A stretch of 64,000 nucleotides of DNA from a marine gamma proteobacterium HTCC2148 (GTDB lineage Bacteria; Pseudomonadota; Gammaproteobacteria; Pseudomonadales; Halieaceae), in contig DS999225.1 of assembly GCA_000156295.1 (NCBI GenBank), forward strand, positions 192,852 through 256,851, read 5' to 3'. Positions 7,956 through 17,140 of this stretch are shown piece after piece. Positions within the stretch are counted from its first letter, which is position 1. Each line of letters starts with the position of its first letter. The translations under genes were made by a program, and so were the position numbers. The notes beneath the pieces are model-generated. The model made no database searches, was not told where the DNA came from, and saw only the letters and a program-made list of their open reading frames with translations.

Positions 7956-9248
7956 TTGTCCATTAATCTGAATAGTTGGCCCCTACGTTGGACGCTGTCT
8001 GTGACGCTCTGTCTGCAGTCGTTCGCTGGCCTCTGTGCGCCCACTTTTTATGGAGAAGACTTCATTCGATTTGGTGCCTCCTGGGAAGAGGGCGGTGAAC
8101 GCTGGCAGGAGCTTGCTGGCGCCACACCGGGACCCGCTGAAGCCAAGCCCTACATGAAACAGTTAGAAGCGCTGGAATTACGTGATGGCCCTTATGCCGA
8201 CGGTCTTGCCGAGCCACTGGCGGCCCTGGGTCGCTATTATCGACGACAGGGTGAATATCAGGAAGCAGTAAACCTTTATCGTCGAGCCATGCACGTGGTT
8301 CGTATTAATGACGGGCTATACAGTGACAGACAGATTCCCCTGTTGCGAGAACTGCTGGTTTCTTACCGTGAAGCAGGAGACCTGAAGTCTCTGGATCAGC
8401 GTTACGATTATTTCTTTCGGCTTTATGGCGGCGGTCAGCCGCCATTTACCGAGTTGCGGCTGCGTGCAGCCCAGGAGTACTTCCGCTGGCAACGCGAGGC
8501 ATTGCGCCGGGATGTGGGAAAGAATTCACGACGCTTACTGGATCTGATCAATGCCAACGAGGAACTGTTGCTGGGACTGCAACAGGATGTTGAGGTCGAC
8601 TACCTTTGGCGCAGGGAGATGGCGTTCAGCCAATTGAAAAACTTATACCTCTTATTGCAGCGCCATTCTCCCCTGCTGCAGGAGAGTCAAGTGTTGACTG
8701 CCAGCCAGTATATGGGAGCAAAGCCGGCAGTTGCTGAATTGGAGGAGCAGCGTATGAACTCGCTCCTGCGATCAGCGCCGGCGAAAGGCGCTGATCTGTT
8801 AAAGCAATTGATGAGTGCGGCACGAATGCGGGGGCCGGCGGAGCATGCATCGGTGGAGCTGGCGTTGGGCGACTGGTACCTCTGGTGCGGCAGCAAGCAG
8901 CGGTCATCCGAGGCCTATGCGGCAGTCGTCGCAGAACTGCAGGGCGCCGGTGAGAGCGGACTGCTGGAACAGTGGTTGGGTACGCCGGTGGAACTGCCGG
9001 ACAATGGCGTTTTTTGGGTGCCTCAGTTGATAGGGGTGGATGAAGGTCCGGTGGTTCGTGCCAGTTATGATGTCTCTTCCCGCGGCAGGTTGAGTCAATT
9101 ACAAACCACTTTGATCAGTGGGAGCGAGGACACGTCTCTCAATAGTTTTCGGCGTAAACTGTCGGCTGTTTTATTTCGCCCGCGATGGGTCAACGGTGAG
9201 CCTGAGGCGGTCACGGGACTGCAGCGTGATTATCAGATCCTAAACTGA
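7956..9248 (+). CDS. exported helical-repeat protein with TonB-C-like end
   Basis: A protein of about 430 residues. A TTG start at 7956 is preferred because AAAGGTGAT precedes it at good spacing and a clean Sec signal peptide then follows (ends near LCA-PTFYG). The frame itself is open from 7920. The mature part contains TPR-like helices, with LAALGRYYRRQGEYQEAVNLYRRA around residues 75-100. The last ~80 residues resemble the C-terminal domain of TonB-like proteins (FRRKLSAVLFRPRWVNGEP, then Y-Q-I-L). The protein probably lies in the periplasm or envelope. It is transcribed divergently from WS/DGAT and converges with the methyltransferase, leaving a 2-base gap. Function unknown. Confidence 0.75.
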   Translation: MSINLNSWPLRWTLSVTLCLQSFAGLCAPTFYGEDFIRFGASWEEGGERWQELAGATPGPAEAKPYMKQLEALELRDGPYADGLAEPLAALGRYYRRQGEYQEAVNLYRRAMHVVRINDGLYSDRQIPLLRELLVSYREAGDLKSLDQRYDYFFRLYGGGQPPFTELRLRAAQEYFRWQREALRRDVGKNSRRLLDLINANEELLLGLQQDVEVDYLWRREMAFSQLKNLYLLLQRHSPLLQESQVLTASQYMGAKPAVAELEEQRMNSLLRSAPAKGADLLKQLMSAARMRGPAEHASVELALGDWYLWCGSKQRSSEAYAAVVAELQGAGESGLLEQWLGTPVELPDNGVFWVPQLIGVDEGPVVRASYDVSSRGRLSQLQTTLISGSEDTSLNSFRRKLSAVLFRPRWVNGEPEAVTGLQRDYQILN

Positions 9249-9250
9249 GC

Positions 9251-9871
9251 TTACGCGTTCTCCAGGACCATAATGGCACCGGAAGCTTCTATTGCACCCT
9301 GGGTGTTCCATTCCAGAACTTCTGCATAGTGCTTGTCGGCGCAGCGTTCTGCCACTTCAAAAAACGGTGCACGTTCAGGATCAGCGATCAGAATTTGTTT
9401 AACTCCGGCCTTGACTGCTCGGTCGACCATTTTGGTCACTGGCTTTACCAGTTCGTCCCAGAAACAGATATCGGCTGCAATCAACATGTCATAACGAGAT
9501 AGTTGTTTGGTGCTCAGGTCCTCGAAGCGCGATACTAAATGCTCTGTCTGTACGCCGTTGATTTCGGCGGTGGCCTGCAGGAACGGAAATACATCTGGAT
9601 CAGCGTCTACAGAGGTAACACTGGAGTTGAAATTCTTGGCGCACCAGATACCCGAAATGCCCCATCCGCAACCCACATCGAGGATGTATCGACTGTGTTC
9701 AGGCGGATTTTTCTTCAGGTAGTCGATCAGCAGGCAGCTGGATTTCCACAACTTGTTGCCATGAATAGAGGGCTCGAGCCCCTGGCGCTTGACCTTGCGG
9801 ATTGCGGGGTGAGATCCGGTGGGCATAACGACACCGCGAAAACGTCGCTCTGTGCGTGATTTGGTGGCCAA
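9251..9871 (-). CDS. class I SAM-dependent methyltransferase
   Basis: A 206-residue protein with the Rossmann motif I DVGCGWGISGIWCA (about residues 65-80), an acidic motif II (VDADPD), and a motif IV-like MLIAADICFWDEL. It resembles the METTL/nicotinamide-N-methyltransferase-like group; the substrate is unknown. A TTG start at 9871 is proposed. It follows the stop of the DUF3604 gene by two bases, and that gene's last codons supply an AAGGAG ribosome site. The frame is open further upstream, but that would overlap the DUF3604 coding end. The layout implies translational coupling with the DUF3604 gene. Confidence 0.8.
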   Translation of the reverse strand: MATKSRTERRFRGVVMPTGSHPAIRKVKRQGLEPSIHGNKLWKSSCLLIDYLKKNPPEHSRYILDVGCGWGISGIWCAKNFNSSVTSVDADPDVFPFLQATAEINGVQTEHLVSRFEDLSTKQLSRYDMLIAADICFWDELVKPVTKMVDRAVKAGVKQILIADPERAPFFEVAERCADKHYAEVLEWNTQGAIEASGAIMVLENA

Positions 9872-9873
9872 GC

Positions 9874-11910
9874 TTACTCCTTGTTGGCATTGATCCAGAT
9901 GGGCGAGGTCCATGCCCGTTCCTGAATTGTTGGTGAGTAAAACGGTTCTGTTGCGGGATCCAGGCAGCAGCGACCAAACACGTCGCCAATGGCTCCTTTT
10001 TCCTGAAGTTTTGCAGTCTGGTGCTCCGCTTGCTCAGCACAGTTCTCGGCGAAAGGGTTTACGCCTGCAGCCTGACACTGCAGCGTGCTCCATCGGCAAG
10101 AAGGGTTTTCCAAAACTCGAGCATAATAGAATGCGGACTCGTTGCTATTGTACTGTGGATCGCGCCAAACGGTGCAAAGATTTTTATGCCCTGTGCCGGT
10201 CGGTAAGCAGCTTTCAGTGTCAACGCCGGCAGTGTTGTCGGTGCTGCCAGCCACGTCAAATACCTCTTCATGGGTAACACCCTCAGTGTCTAGCCAGCCT
10301 TTAATGATTTGCACTTTCTGTAAATCCAGGCCGGGGTTGCCCGGGCTGCCCGGGTCCCTGGCAGCGCTTACCAAAAACCCAGGAGACGTTTCAGGTGCTG
10401 TCAATTGGCCCCCCATTGGAATGCCAGCCTGATAGGCCTTTGTCACCATTTGCGGGTCAGCACAGAGATCATCGGCTATTTCCGTTCCGGCAAAGAAGCG
10501 CACGACCGGGCGCGTTCCGCTGGTGGCATAGGATTCCCTGCGGCGCATGCCTGCAAAAATAGCATCGCGCGAATTCTCCTCTGCCCAAACCACGGCGAGG
10601 CCGCCGGGGTTATCGAAAAAATGATCTTGCACGTTGCGGTAGCCAGCGTCTCTGCGACCCAGATGGCCAGTGTAGTTGTTTTCTTCGGCACCACCGGGGG
10701 AGGCGCTATGGGTGTCGGTGCTGCCAATGAATCCCAACATAAACGGATTAATGCCAGTGCTAGCTTGCAGGGCCAGACCGTCTTTGAGCGTATTACGAAC
10801 CATATTTCGGCGGCCAAATTCTTCAAGCGGCACCGCCCTGGCTTCATCGGTGCGCACTTCACCGTAAAGCGTTCCCAACATGGAAAGGTTGTCTGCTTCC
10901 ACCTGCTCGAAGTCACACAGTTCGTCCTCGGTATCCAGGCCAGCACCGGCGAGGCGGTCAAAGCGGCATTCGCTGGCCGCTTTGTGCTGAACCAGTTCCA
11001 CCAGAGGCTCGAAGAAGGACCTGTCGAGCGCTTCCTGCTCGTTGCGCGGATCAGGAAACATCAAACCCCGACTGAGGTTGGAATTGTGGGGAATGGCCAG
11101 CACATCACAGCCTGTCTCAGCGTCTATGCACTGATCGCGCAGCCTGCGCCAGAGTTCTGGCACGTTCTTCGAACCAGTGTCATAAGTGGAGATGGCCGAG
11201 TCAGTGACATGCGCATTGCGGAATATCACATTGCGGTGGAGATTCGAGTAGTTCGGAGCATCGGTGTATTCATAACCGATGAAGGTGGTGAAGCTGCACT
11301 CTGAACTGCGATCATAGTGCTGTTCTGCGGCGTCCTGAATTCCCTGCCACGCCTCGCTGTGCGCAGCATCACAATTTCCCAATGAGCAGATAAGAGAAAT
11401 GTTTTTTTCTGAGGTGTCGCCGACTACACCGATTTTGGCCCAATAATTAGCTGCCAGTAGCTGCGCGATGAACCAACTGCTGCGTCCGGCGATACAGGCC
11501 GGAAACCAGTAAGCGGCTTTTGATGAATCCTGCGTGCAAAGGTTTATCGGACCAAGAAATTCAGCGTGATCTGTAATTGCGGTAAAGTCCAGTGGCCGCT
11601 GAATCTGGGCCTTTAAGGTTTGTTCACCATCAGCATCCGAAAGAATAATGGGATTACCTTTGGCATAACTGTACGCTGCACCGGGCCCGTTGCGCTGACT
11701 GGATACATAGCTATCAAACGAAAAACTGGTGTGCACGTGCAAGTCCCCAAACATGGGTTTGCGAGTTTCACTGTAGTCCGCGCAGGGCTCTCGTTGCTCT
11801 GTACGCTCAAAGCCCGAAACAACCTGGCTGCAGACGAGCGTGATTGTGCTGGCGAGTATCGCTCTCTTTAGTAATACCGTTCTCTTGTAGGCGGTCATTG
11901 TTCCTGCCAT
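9874..11910 (-). CDS. exported DUF3604 (PHP-like) protein
   Basis: A 678-residue protein of the DUF3604 family, distantly related to PHP metal-dependent hydrolases. An N-terminal signal peptide is visible (hydrophobic ILASTITLVCSQVVSG), so the enzyme should be periplasmic. The start could be 11910 or 11898, both ATG. Likely metal ligands are the HVHTSFSFD motif (about residues 57-65), ITDHAEFL (about 110), and HNSN (about 270). Many Cys residues are present, which suits disulfides outside the cytoplasm. The family's substrate is unknown. It is followed within two bases by a methyltransferase gene. Confidence 0.85.
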   Translation of the reverse strand: MAGTMTAYKRTVLLKRAILASTITLVCSQVVSGFERTEQREPCADYSETRKPMFGDLHVHTSFSFDSYVSSQRNGPGAAYSYAKGNPIILSDADGEQTLKAQIQRPLDFTAITDHAEFLGPINLCTQDSSKAAYWFPACIAGRSSWFIAQLLAANYWAKIGVVGDTSEKNISLICSLGNCDAAHSEAWQGIQDAAEQHYDRSSECSFTTFIGYEYTDAPNYSNLHRNVIFRNAHVTDSAISTYDTGSKNVPELWRRLRDQCIDAETGCDVLAIPHNSNLSRGLMFPDPRNEQEALDRSFFEPLVELVQHKAASECRFDRLAGAGLDTEDELCDFEQVEADNLSMLGTLYGEVRTDEARAVPLEEFGRRNMVRNTLKDGLALQASTGINPFMLGFIGSTDTHSASPGGAEENNYTGHLGRRDAGYRNVQDHFFDNPGGLAVVWAEENSRDAIFAGMRRRESYATSGTRPVVRFFAGTEIADDLCADPQMVTKAYQAGIPMGGQLTAPETSPGFLVSAARDPGSPGNPGLDLQKVQIIKGWLDTEGVTHEEVFDVAGSTDNTAGVDTESCLPTGTGHKNLCTVWRDPQYNSNESAFYYARVLENPSCRWSTLQCQAAGVNPFAENCAEQAEHQTAKLQEKGAIGDVFGRCCLDPATEPFYSPTIQERAWTSPIWINANKE

Positions 11911-12299
11911 GCGGAGTCAAATCAGGTCGGTATATTAGCCCAGTCTGCATCTCTTGGCTTTCGCGTTTAAAGCAGGCGATGGTCACGGTGGTTAAAGTGG
12001 CACGATTGGGATAAGATTGTATAAAAGAACCATTGGCATGCACCGGTGGGTCATAAGTGGGGAGGTGAAGTTCATAGCTTGCATCCAATGCTATTAAACT
12101 AAGGTCTGCAGGCCTTACACCACCCTCTTTTCCCATAACCTGAATTGCGAGGAAATAACCTAGTCAGGTCAGTGCCCAACTATATTGAAGTCTCTCACAC
12201 ATTTAATATTCCGCCAGCATGCTGTGCGCTAACGGAGTTCTCTGTTAATCTCCGGTGAAGTGACTTCGAATGCAAGCACAGCGGACAAGGACGCATTAG
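11911..12299. other. 389-base intergenic region between DUF3604 and TetR genes
   Basis: No convincing gene was found. The region should hold divergent promoters. Visible elements are a near-perfect 16-base palindrome AAGGTCTGCAGGCCTT (12101-12116), the perfect 10-base palindrome CAGCATGCTG (12215-12224), and a small hairpin CGGAG/CTCCG (12233-12237/12250-12254). Either palindrome could be the operator for the adjacent TetR protein; this is a guess. Confidence 0.4.
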
Positions 12300-12956
12300 A
12301 TGACGACTGCACCCCGACGGCAGGTTGAATTGCTGGAGAAAAATCGCCCACGGCAAGAGCGGGCGAAACGTACCTATGAGTCGATTCTCGCCGCCGCCGC
12401 CGAACTACTTGTGGAAGTGGGTGTTGAGCGTATATCGACTAATCTGATCGCTGAGAGAGCTGGAATAACAGTTCCTGCCCTCTATCGCTATTTCCCAAAT
12501 AAGTATGCGGTAATAAACACCTTGGGCGCTGTGCTGATGGACCGTCAAAATGACGCGTTCCAGAAGTGGGTGGATCAAAACTACATAGAGGGTGAACCCG
12601 AGCGGCTGCTCGCTAATTTTTATGAGGTGCTCTGGCTCACCTATGAAGTGACGCTGAAGCAGGTCGGTGGTTTGGAAATAGCTCAGGCGCTGCGCGCTGT
12701 GGAGCCCCTGCGAGAGCTGAGGTTGACCTCACATCAGTTGTTGGCGCGGCAATTGGCGAACTTTATTGCTGAGTGGTTTAATCGCCCCGTGGACGAGGCA
12801 GTGATTCTACAGTCACGAATTACTGTGGAGTTAGGTTACTGCCTGGTTGAGATGGCACTGGAGGATAAGGCCCTGCCTGCGGAACAAGCCCTACGGCGGG
12901 GAGCTGCGATGCTGGAGACCAGTTTAATTGCGGTCGTAGAACAAGGGGCCTCTTAA
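12300..12956 (+). CDS. TetR family transcriptional regulator
   Basis: A 218-residue TetR-type repressor. The N-terminal helix-turn-helix (about residues 20-65) includes [23 protein letters not shown] and the recognition region [18 protein letters not shown]. The C-terminal ligand-binding domain is helical and not assigned to a ligand. The ATG at 12300 has an AAGGA site at good spacing. Its stop codon overlaps the stop of the convergent cold-shock-domain gene. The target may be its own promoter or the divergent DUF3604 gene; neither is shown. Confidence 0.9.
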   Translation: MTTAPRRQVELLEKNRPRQERAKRTYESILAAAAELLVEVGVERISTNLIAERAGITVPALYRYFPNKYAVINTLGAVLMDRQNDAFQKWVDQNYIEGEPERLLANFYEVLWLTYEVTLKQVGGLEIAQALRAVEPLRELRLTSHQLLARQLANFIAEWFNRPVDEAVILQSRITVELGYCLVEMALEDKALPAEQALRRGAAMLETSLIAVVEQGAS

Positions 12957-12961
12957 AGAGG
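12947..12961. repeat. inverted repeat spanning two convergent stop codons
   Basis: GCCTCTT-A-AAGAGGC is a perfect 7-base inverted repeat centred on the overlapping stop codons of the TetR and cold-shock genes. It has no loop or T-run, so it is at most a weak bidirectional transcription end. Confidence 0.4.
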
Positions 12962-13390
12962 CTCTACATTCTCAGCTTGCGGGCCTTTGTCTGTATTGGC
13001 CTCTACAAAGCTCACTCTTTGACCGTCTTTAAGGCCGCGGCGACCCTCGCCAATAATTGACCGGAAATGAACGAAAATTTCTTCGCCATCGTCTTTGGTA
13101 ATGAAGCCAAAGCCTTTTGATACATTAAACCATTTTACCTCGCCTTCCTCCCTCGGGCCTTCAGTAACGGAGGCTTTGGTTGTTTGCTTCTTGCTGCTGC
13201 CATTGGAGGGTTTGCTGGCTGTGACTGCTGCTTTGCTCACTGGAATTGTTACCAGAAAAGCAGTGGCAAGTGTGGCGATGACTAAGACTAGGAAGACCAG
13301 GGCCGGTTGAGCCACTGTTACAAATGTAAGTAGGGCCCAGGCAGCGGTTGCGGCCAGGACGCTGATGACAATTTTTCCGAAAAAATTCAT
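12953..13390 (-). CDS. membrane-anchored cold-shock domain protein
   Basis: A 145-residue protein with an unusual two-part build. The N-terminal ~55 residues form two hydrophobic helices ([18 protein letters not shown] and [18 protein letters not shown]). A short Ser/Lys/Thr linker follows, and the C-terminal ~70 residues are a cold-shock domain. RNP1 (KGFGFI) and RNP2 (EIFVHF) are intact, so nucleic-acid binding is expected. The ATG at 13390 begins the membrane segment; the frame extends upstream without support. The RNA-binding domain would probably face the cytoplasm from the inner membrane. A separate soluble cspA-like gene lies just upstream on the same strand. Confidence 0.88.
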   Translation of the reverse strand: MNFFGKIVISVLAATAAWALLTFVTVAQPALVFLVLVIATLATAFLVTIPVSKAAVTASKPSNGSSKKQTTKASVTEGPREEGEVKWFNVSKGFGFITKDDGEEIFVHFRSIIGEGRRGLKDGQRVSFVEANTDKGPQAENVEPL

Positions 13391-13553
13391 GTATACCCCT
13401 GTTAGTGAAGCCCGAAGGCGGCGGCAGTCTACCACCTAACGCGGCTAATAACGCAAAAATAGTGCAAATAGAAATCACGGACGGCGCTGGAGGCGTCGCC
13501 GGCTGGGCTTTGAGTTGCGCTTTTGTTCCGGAGTATTAAATCCGACGAACAGG

Positions 13554-13766
13554 CTACACCTTGTGGACGTCTTCCGCTTGCAGGCCTTTGGGGCCCTCTA
13601 TCAGACTGAACTCCACCTCTTGTCCCTCATTCAGGGTGCGGTAACCATCACCCTCGATGGAACGGAAATGCACGAAGACATCAGCATCTTCTTCTTCCCG
13701 GGTGATAAAGCCAAAACCCTTGGCATTGTTAAACCACTTTACCGTGCCGCTTACACGATCACTCAT
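13554..13766 (-). CDS. CspA family cold-shock protein
   Basis: A 70-residue single cold-shock domain, the standard size for CspA-like RNA chaperones. RNP1 reads KGFGFI and RNP2 reads VFVHF, both complete. The start has a GAGGT ribosome site. It lies 102 bases downstream of valS on the same strand, with an A/T-rich -10-like stretch (CATAATAAAAG) in the gap, so it probably has its own promoter. Which csp paralogue it is cannot be told, nor whether it responds to cold. Confidence 0.93.
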   Translation of the reverse strand: MSDRVSGTVKWFNNAKGFGFITREEEDADVFVHFRSIEGDGYRTLNEGQEVEFSLIEGPKGLQAEDVHKV

Positions 13767-13868
13767 ACCTCTTACCTCGGTTCTAGCGTATTGCTTTTAT
13801 TATGCTACGCCACTCACTGGGAATGACGCAGACGTGAAACCTTTGGTGCCGGAGAGATTCCGGAGCTA

Positions 13869-16637
13869 CTAGATATTGCGGATACGTTGCTCCTGCTCTT
13901 TTAACTTCTGCAGTGCCTGTTCTTGTGCCTGCATTTTATCTCGTTCTTTTTCTACCACCTCGGCGGGTGCTTTGTCGATGAAGGAGCTATTGCCCAGCTT
14001 ACCCTGAAGACGTTTCAGGTCTTTCTCCAATTTTTCGGTCTCTTTGGCCAACCGGGCCAGTTCTGCTTCCGTATCAATCAAGCCTGCCATGGGGACGAGA
14101 ATTTCCAAGTCACCAACAAGGGCAGTAGCAGCTACTGGTGCTTCTTCTGTCGTGTCCAACCAGGTGACTTCGTCCAGTTTCGCAAGCTTTCTGAGGAAGG
14201 GGGCGTTCTGCGTCAGTCGTCTTTGATCCTCTTCGCCGCCGTTCTTCATCAGGACTGTGAGTTCCTTACCGGGAGGAATATTCATTTCCCCGCGAATGTT
14301 ACGGACACCCACGATAACGCCCTTCAGCCATTCTATATCCGCGTTTGCGGCGCTGTCCACAGCGCTGTCATCTGCTACCGGATAGGGTTGTAGCATAATG
14401 GTTGGGCCAGATTTTCCGGCCAATGGCGCCACAGTTTGCCAGATTTCCTCGGTAATGAAGGGCATCAGGGGATGCAGCAGCCGAAGCCAGGTTTCCAGAA
14501 CGCGGATCAGGGTGCGCCGGGTGCCTCGTTTTGCCTCCGGACTGGCGTTGTCATCCCAGAGCACGGGTTTGGACAGTTCGAGGTACCAGTCGCAGTACTC
14601 GTTCCATATGAATTCGTACAGCGCCTGGGATGCCAGGTCGAAGCGGTAGGACGCAACGCAACGTGCAACATCGCTTTCTATTTCCTGCAGTCTGCTGACA
14701 ATCCAGCGATCAGCCAGGCTGCGGTCAAACGGCAGTGATTCGTCCTGACCGCAGTCTTCGCCATCGCAATTCATCATCACATAGCGAGCTGCATTCCAGA
14801 TTTTGTTGCAAAAATTCTTGTAGCCTTCGATGCGGCCGATATCGAACTGCACATCGCGCCCGGTTGAAGCCAGAGAAAAATAAGTAAAGCGAAGTGCGTC
14901 GGTGCCGTAGGCCGCGATACCATCTGGAAATTGCTTGCGGGTTGCCTTTTCAATTTTCGCAGCCAGTTTTGGCTGCATCATTCCTGCCGTGCGCTTGCTG
15001 ACCAGTGGTTCGAGTTCGATTCCGTCAATCAGGTCAATCGGGTCCAGCACGTTGCCTTTCGACTTGGACATTTTCTGCCCCTCGGCATCGCGCACCAGTC
15101 CATGCACATAAACCGTATCAAAGGGTACCTCTTTGCGAAAATGCAGCGTCATCATAATCATTCTGGCAACCCAGAAGAAAATAATGTCAAAGCCCGTGAC
15201 CAACACTGAACTGGGATGAAAGATTTTCAGGTCTTCGGTTTCTTCCGGCCAGCCGAGGGTAGAAAAAGTCCAAAGCGCAGAGGAAAACCACGTGTCCAAC
15301 ACGTCGTTGTCCTGGCTTAAGCTTATTGTGTCCGCCAATTTGTGTTCAGCACGTACGGCCTTTTCTGACTCGCCTACGTAGATATGGCCGTCGTCGTCGT
15401 ACCAGGCTGGGATTCGATGTCCCCACCATAGCTGGCGACTGATGCACCAGTCCTGAATGTCACGCATCCAGGCGAAGTAAGTGTTCTCCCACTGTTTAGG
15501 GACGAACTGAATGTCACCATTTTCTACCGCGGCAATGGCTGGCTTGGCCAGTTCGCGAGCATCAACATACCATTGGTCCGTGAGGTATGGCTCGATGACT
15601 ACCCCAGAGCGATCGCCGCGTGGCACCTTGAGTGTATGGTCGTCAATTTTATTCAGCAGTCCCAGCGCATCCAGATCGGCAACGATTTTCTCGCGAGCCT
15701 CGAAGCGGTCCATACCAAAGTATGCCTCTGGTGCATCTGAGCCGATCGCAGCGTTGTCATCAAGAATATTCAGCAGTGGCAGGCCGTGACGCTTGCCCAT
15801 TTCATAATCATTGAAATCGTGAGCTGGGGTAATTTTTACGCAGCCAGTACCAAATTCCTTATCGACGTAGTCGTCGGCGATGATGGGAATCTCGCGGCCG
15901 GTAAGCGGCAGTTCTACCATGCGACCAATCAAGTGGGCATAGCGCTCGTCTTCGGGGTGAACTGCTACCGCAGAATCTCCCAACATAGTTTCAGGGCGGG
16001 TTGTCGCCACGGTGAGATGGCCTTCGCCACCCACTAAAGGATAGTCAAAGTGCCACAGGTGCCCCTGCTCTTCCTCAGAGATAACTTCAAGATCAGAGAT
16101 GGCGGTATGCAGCACCGGGTCCCAGTTCACCAGGCGTTTGCCGCGGTAGATCAGGCCTTCTTTATAAAGGCGAATAAACACTTCCTGCACTGCATTGGAA
16201 AGACCTTCGTCCATAGTGAAGCGTTCTCTGGACCAGTCCAGAGAGGATCCGAGGCGACGCAGTTGGCGGGTGATGGTGCCGCCGGATTCTTCTTTCCATT
16301 CCCAGACTTTTTTGATGAACTCCTCACGTCCCAGGTCGTGGCGACTAATGCCTTTGGCTTCCAGTTGACGTTCAACCACCATCTGAGTCGCAATGCCAGC
16401 GTGATCGGTACCCACTTGCCATAGCGTGTTGTAACCAGCCATGCGGTGATAGCGAATCAGGGCGTCCATGATTGCTTCCTGGAACCCGTGGCCCATGTGC
16501 AGGCTGCCGGTCACATTCGGCGGTGGGATCATGATGCTGTACGCTTCGTCTCCTCCTTGAGGAGCAAAATAGCCCTTGGATTCCCATTCTTGGTACCAGC
16601 GGGTTTCGATGTCGGCGGGTTGGAATGTCTTTTCCAT
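13869..16637 (-). CDS. valS: valyl-tRNA synthetase
   Basis: A 922-residue class I aminoacyl-tRNA synthetase that charges tRNA-Val. The HIGH-type motif is HMGH (residues 47-50, in [11 protein letters not shown]) and the KMSKS motif is KMSKSKG near residue 525. The C-terminal coiled coil typical of ValS is present ([19 protein letters not shown]). The ATG at 16637 ([11 protein letters not shown]) matches the known ValS N terminus better than the ATG 30 bases upstream. holC and pepA lie upstream on the same strand, the conserved gammaproteobacterial order. Confidence 0.97.
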   Translation of the reverse strand: MEKTFQPADIETRWYQEWESKGYFAPQGGDEAYSIMIPPPNVTGSLHMGHGFQEAIMDALIRYHRMAGYNTLWQVGTDHAGIATQMVVERQLEAKGISRHDLGREEFIKKVWEWKEESGGTITRQLRRLGSSLDWSRERFTMDEGLSNAVQEVFIRLYKEGLIYRGKRLVNWDPVLHTAISDLEVISEEEQGHLWHFDYPLVGGEGHLTVATTRPETMLGDSAVAVHPEDERYAHLIGRMVELPLTGREIPIIADDYVDKEFGTGCVKITPAHDFNDYEMGKRHGLPLLNILDDNAAIGSDAPEAYFGMDRFEAREKIVADLDALGLLNKIDDHTLKVPRGDRSGVVIEPYLTDQWYVDARELAKPAIAAVENGDIQFVPKQWENTYFAWMRDIQDWCISRQLWWGHRIPAWYDDDGHIYVGESEKAVRAEHKLADTISLSQDNDVLDTWFSSALWTFSTLGWPEETEDLKIFHPSSVLVTGFDIIFFWVARMIMMTLHFRKEVPFDTVYVHGLVRDAEGQKMSKSKGNVLDPIDLIDGIELEPLVSKRTAGMMQPKLAAKIEKATRKQFPDGIAAYGTDALRFTYFSLASTGRDVQFDIGRIEGYKNFCNKIWNAARYVMMNCDGEDCGQDESLPFDRSLADRWIVSRLQEIESDVARCVASYRFDLASQALYEFIWNEYCDWYLELSKPVLWDDNASPEAKRGTRRTLIRVLETWLRLLHPLMPFITEEIWQTVAPLAGKSGPTIMLQPYPVADDSAVDSAANADIEWLKGVIVGVRNIRGEMNIPPGKELTVLMKNGGEEDQRRLTQNAPFLRKLAKLDEVTWLDTTEEAPVAATALVGDLEILVPMAGLIDTEAELARLAKETEKLEKDLKRLQGKLGNSSFIDKAPAEVVEKERDKMQAQEQALQKLKEQEQRIRNI

Positions 16638-16720
16638 CAGTTGGGAGGTCCAGGGGTAGTCATGCAAGGAGCGCGATTATACGCCATGCGTTAAAGGCTG
16701 TGTAGGAGTGAACAATTGGC

Positions 16721-17140
16721 CTAGAGGTCGTGTTTTTCCAGGTGGTAGCCCCGTTCTTTATAAAAGAGCCAGGACTTGCGGAGCGCGGCGAGACTGTCTT
16801 CGTCCTGGGTAACGACTTCGGCGACCCTGGCAAAGCGGGAAAAGAAAGAAGGTATTTCCAGTTGCAAGTTGATCAGCAGGTCTGAGTGTTTACCCGGATC
16901 CTGCCCCCAGCCAATGGCTATTTGCTCTGATTGCTCTTCGCCAGCGAGGGCGTGTGGCATGAAACTGGCTGGCCGAAAGCTCCACAGTAATTCGTTCAGT
17001 GCCTGGGCCTGGGGTTTGTCAGTGGCGTTGATATAAATGTTGTGACCCTGAGCATAGGCTTTATCCGCGAGTCTGGCTGCTACCTCCAGGCGTTGGCCAG
17101 CGGCAGCAGCTTGTACCACGTAAAAGCCTACGCGAGTCAC
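16721..17140 (-). CDS. holC: DNA polymerase III subunit chi
   Basis: A 139-residue protein matching HolC, the chi subunit that links the clamp loader to SSB. The sequence begins MTRVGFYVV and contains the ARLADKAYAQGHNIYIN and LLWSFRPASFMPHA motifs characteristic of the family. A GTG start at 17140 is chosen because it overlaps the pepA stop as GTGA, and homology starts there; the frame runs further upstream inside pepA. The pepA-holC-valS order supports the call. Confidence 0.93.
   Translation of the reverse strand: MTRVGFYVVQAAAAGQRLEVAARLADKAYAQGHNIYINATDKPQAQALNELLWSFRPASFMPHALAGEEQSEQIAIGWGQDPGKHSDLLINLQLEIPSFFSRFARVAEVVTQDEDSLAALRKSWLFYKERGYHLEKHDL

Noticed and set aside
10405-11304. 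A 299-residue plus-strand frame inside the DUF3604 gene
   Set aside because: It lies wholly antisense to a gene with clear signal peptide and conserved motifs, has no recognisable domain and no supporting ribosome site; a shadow frame.
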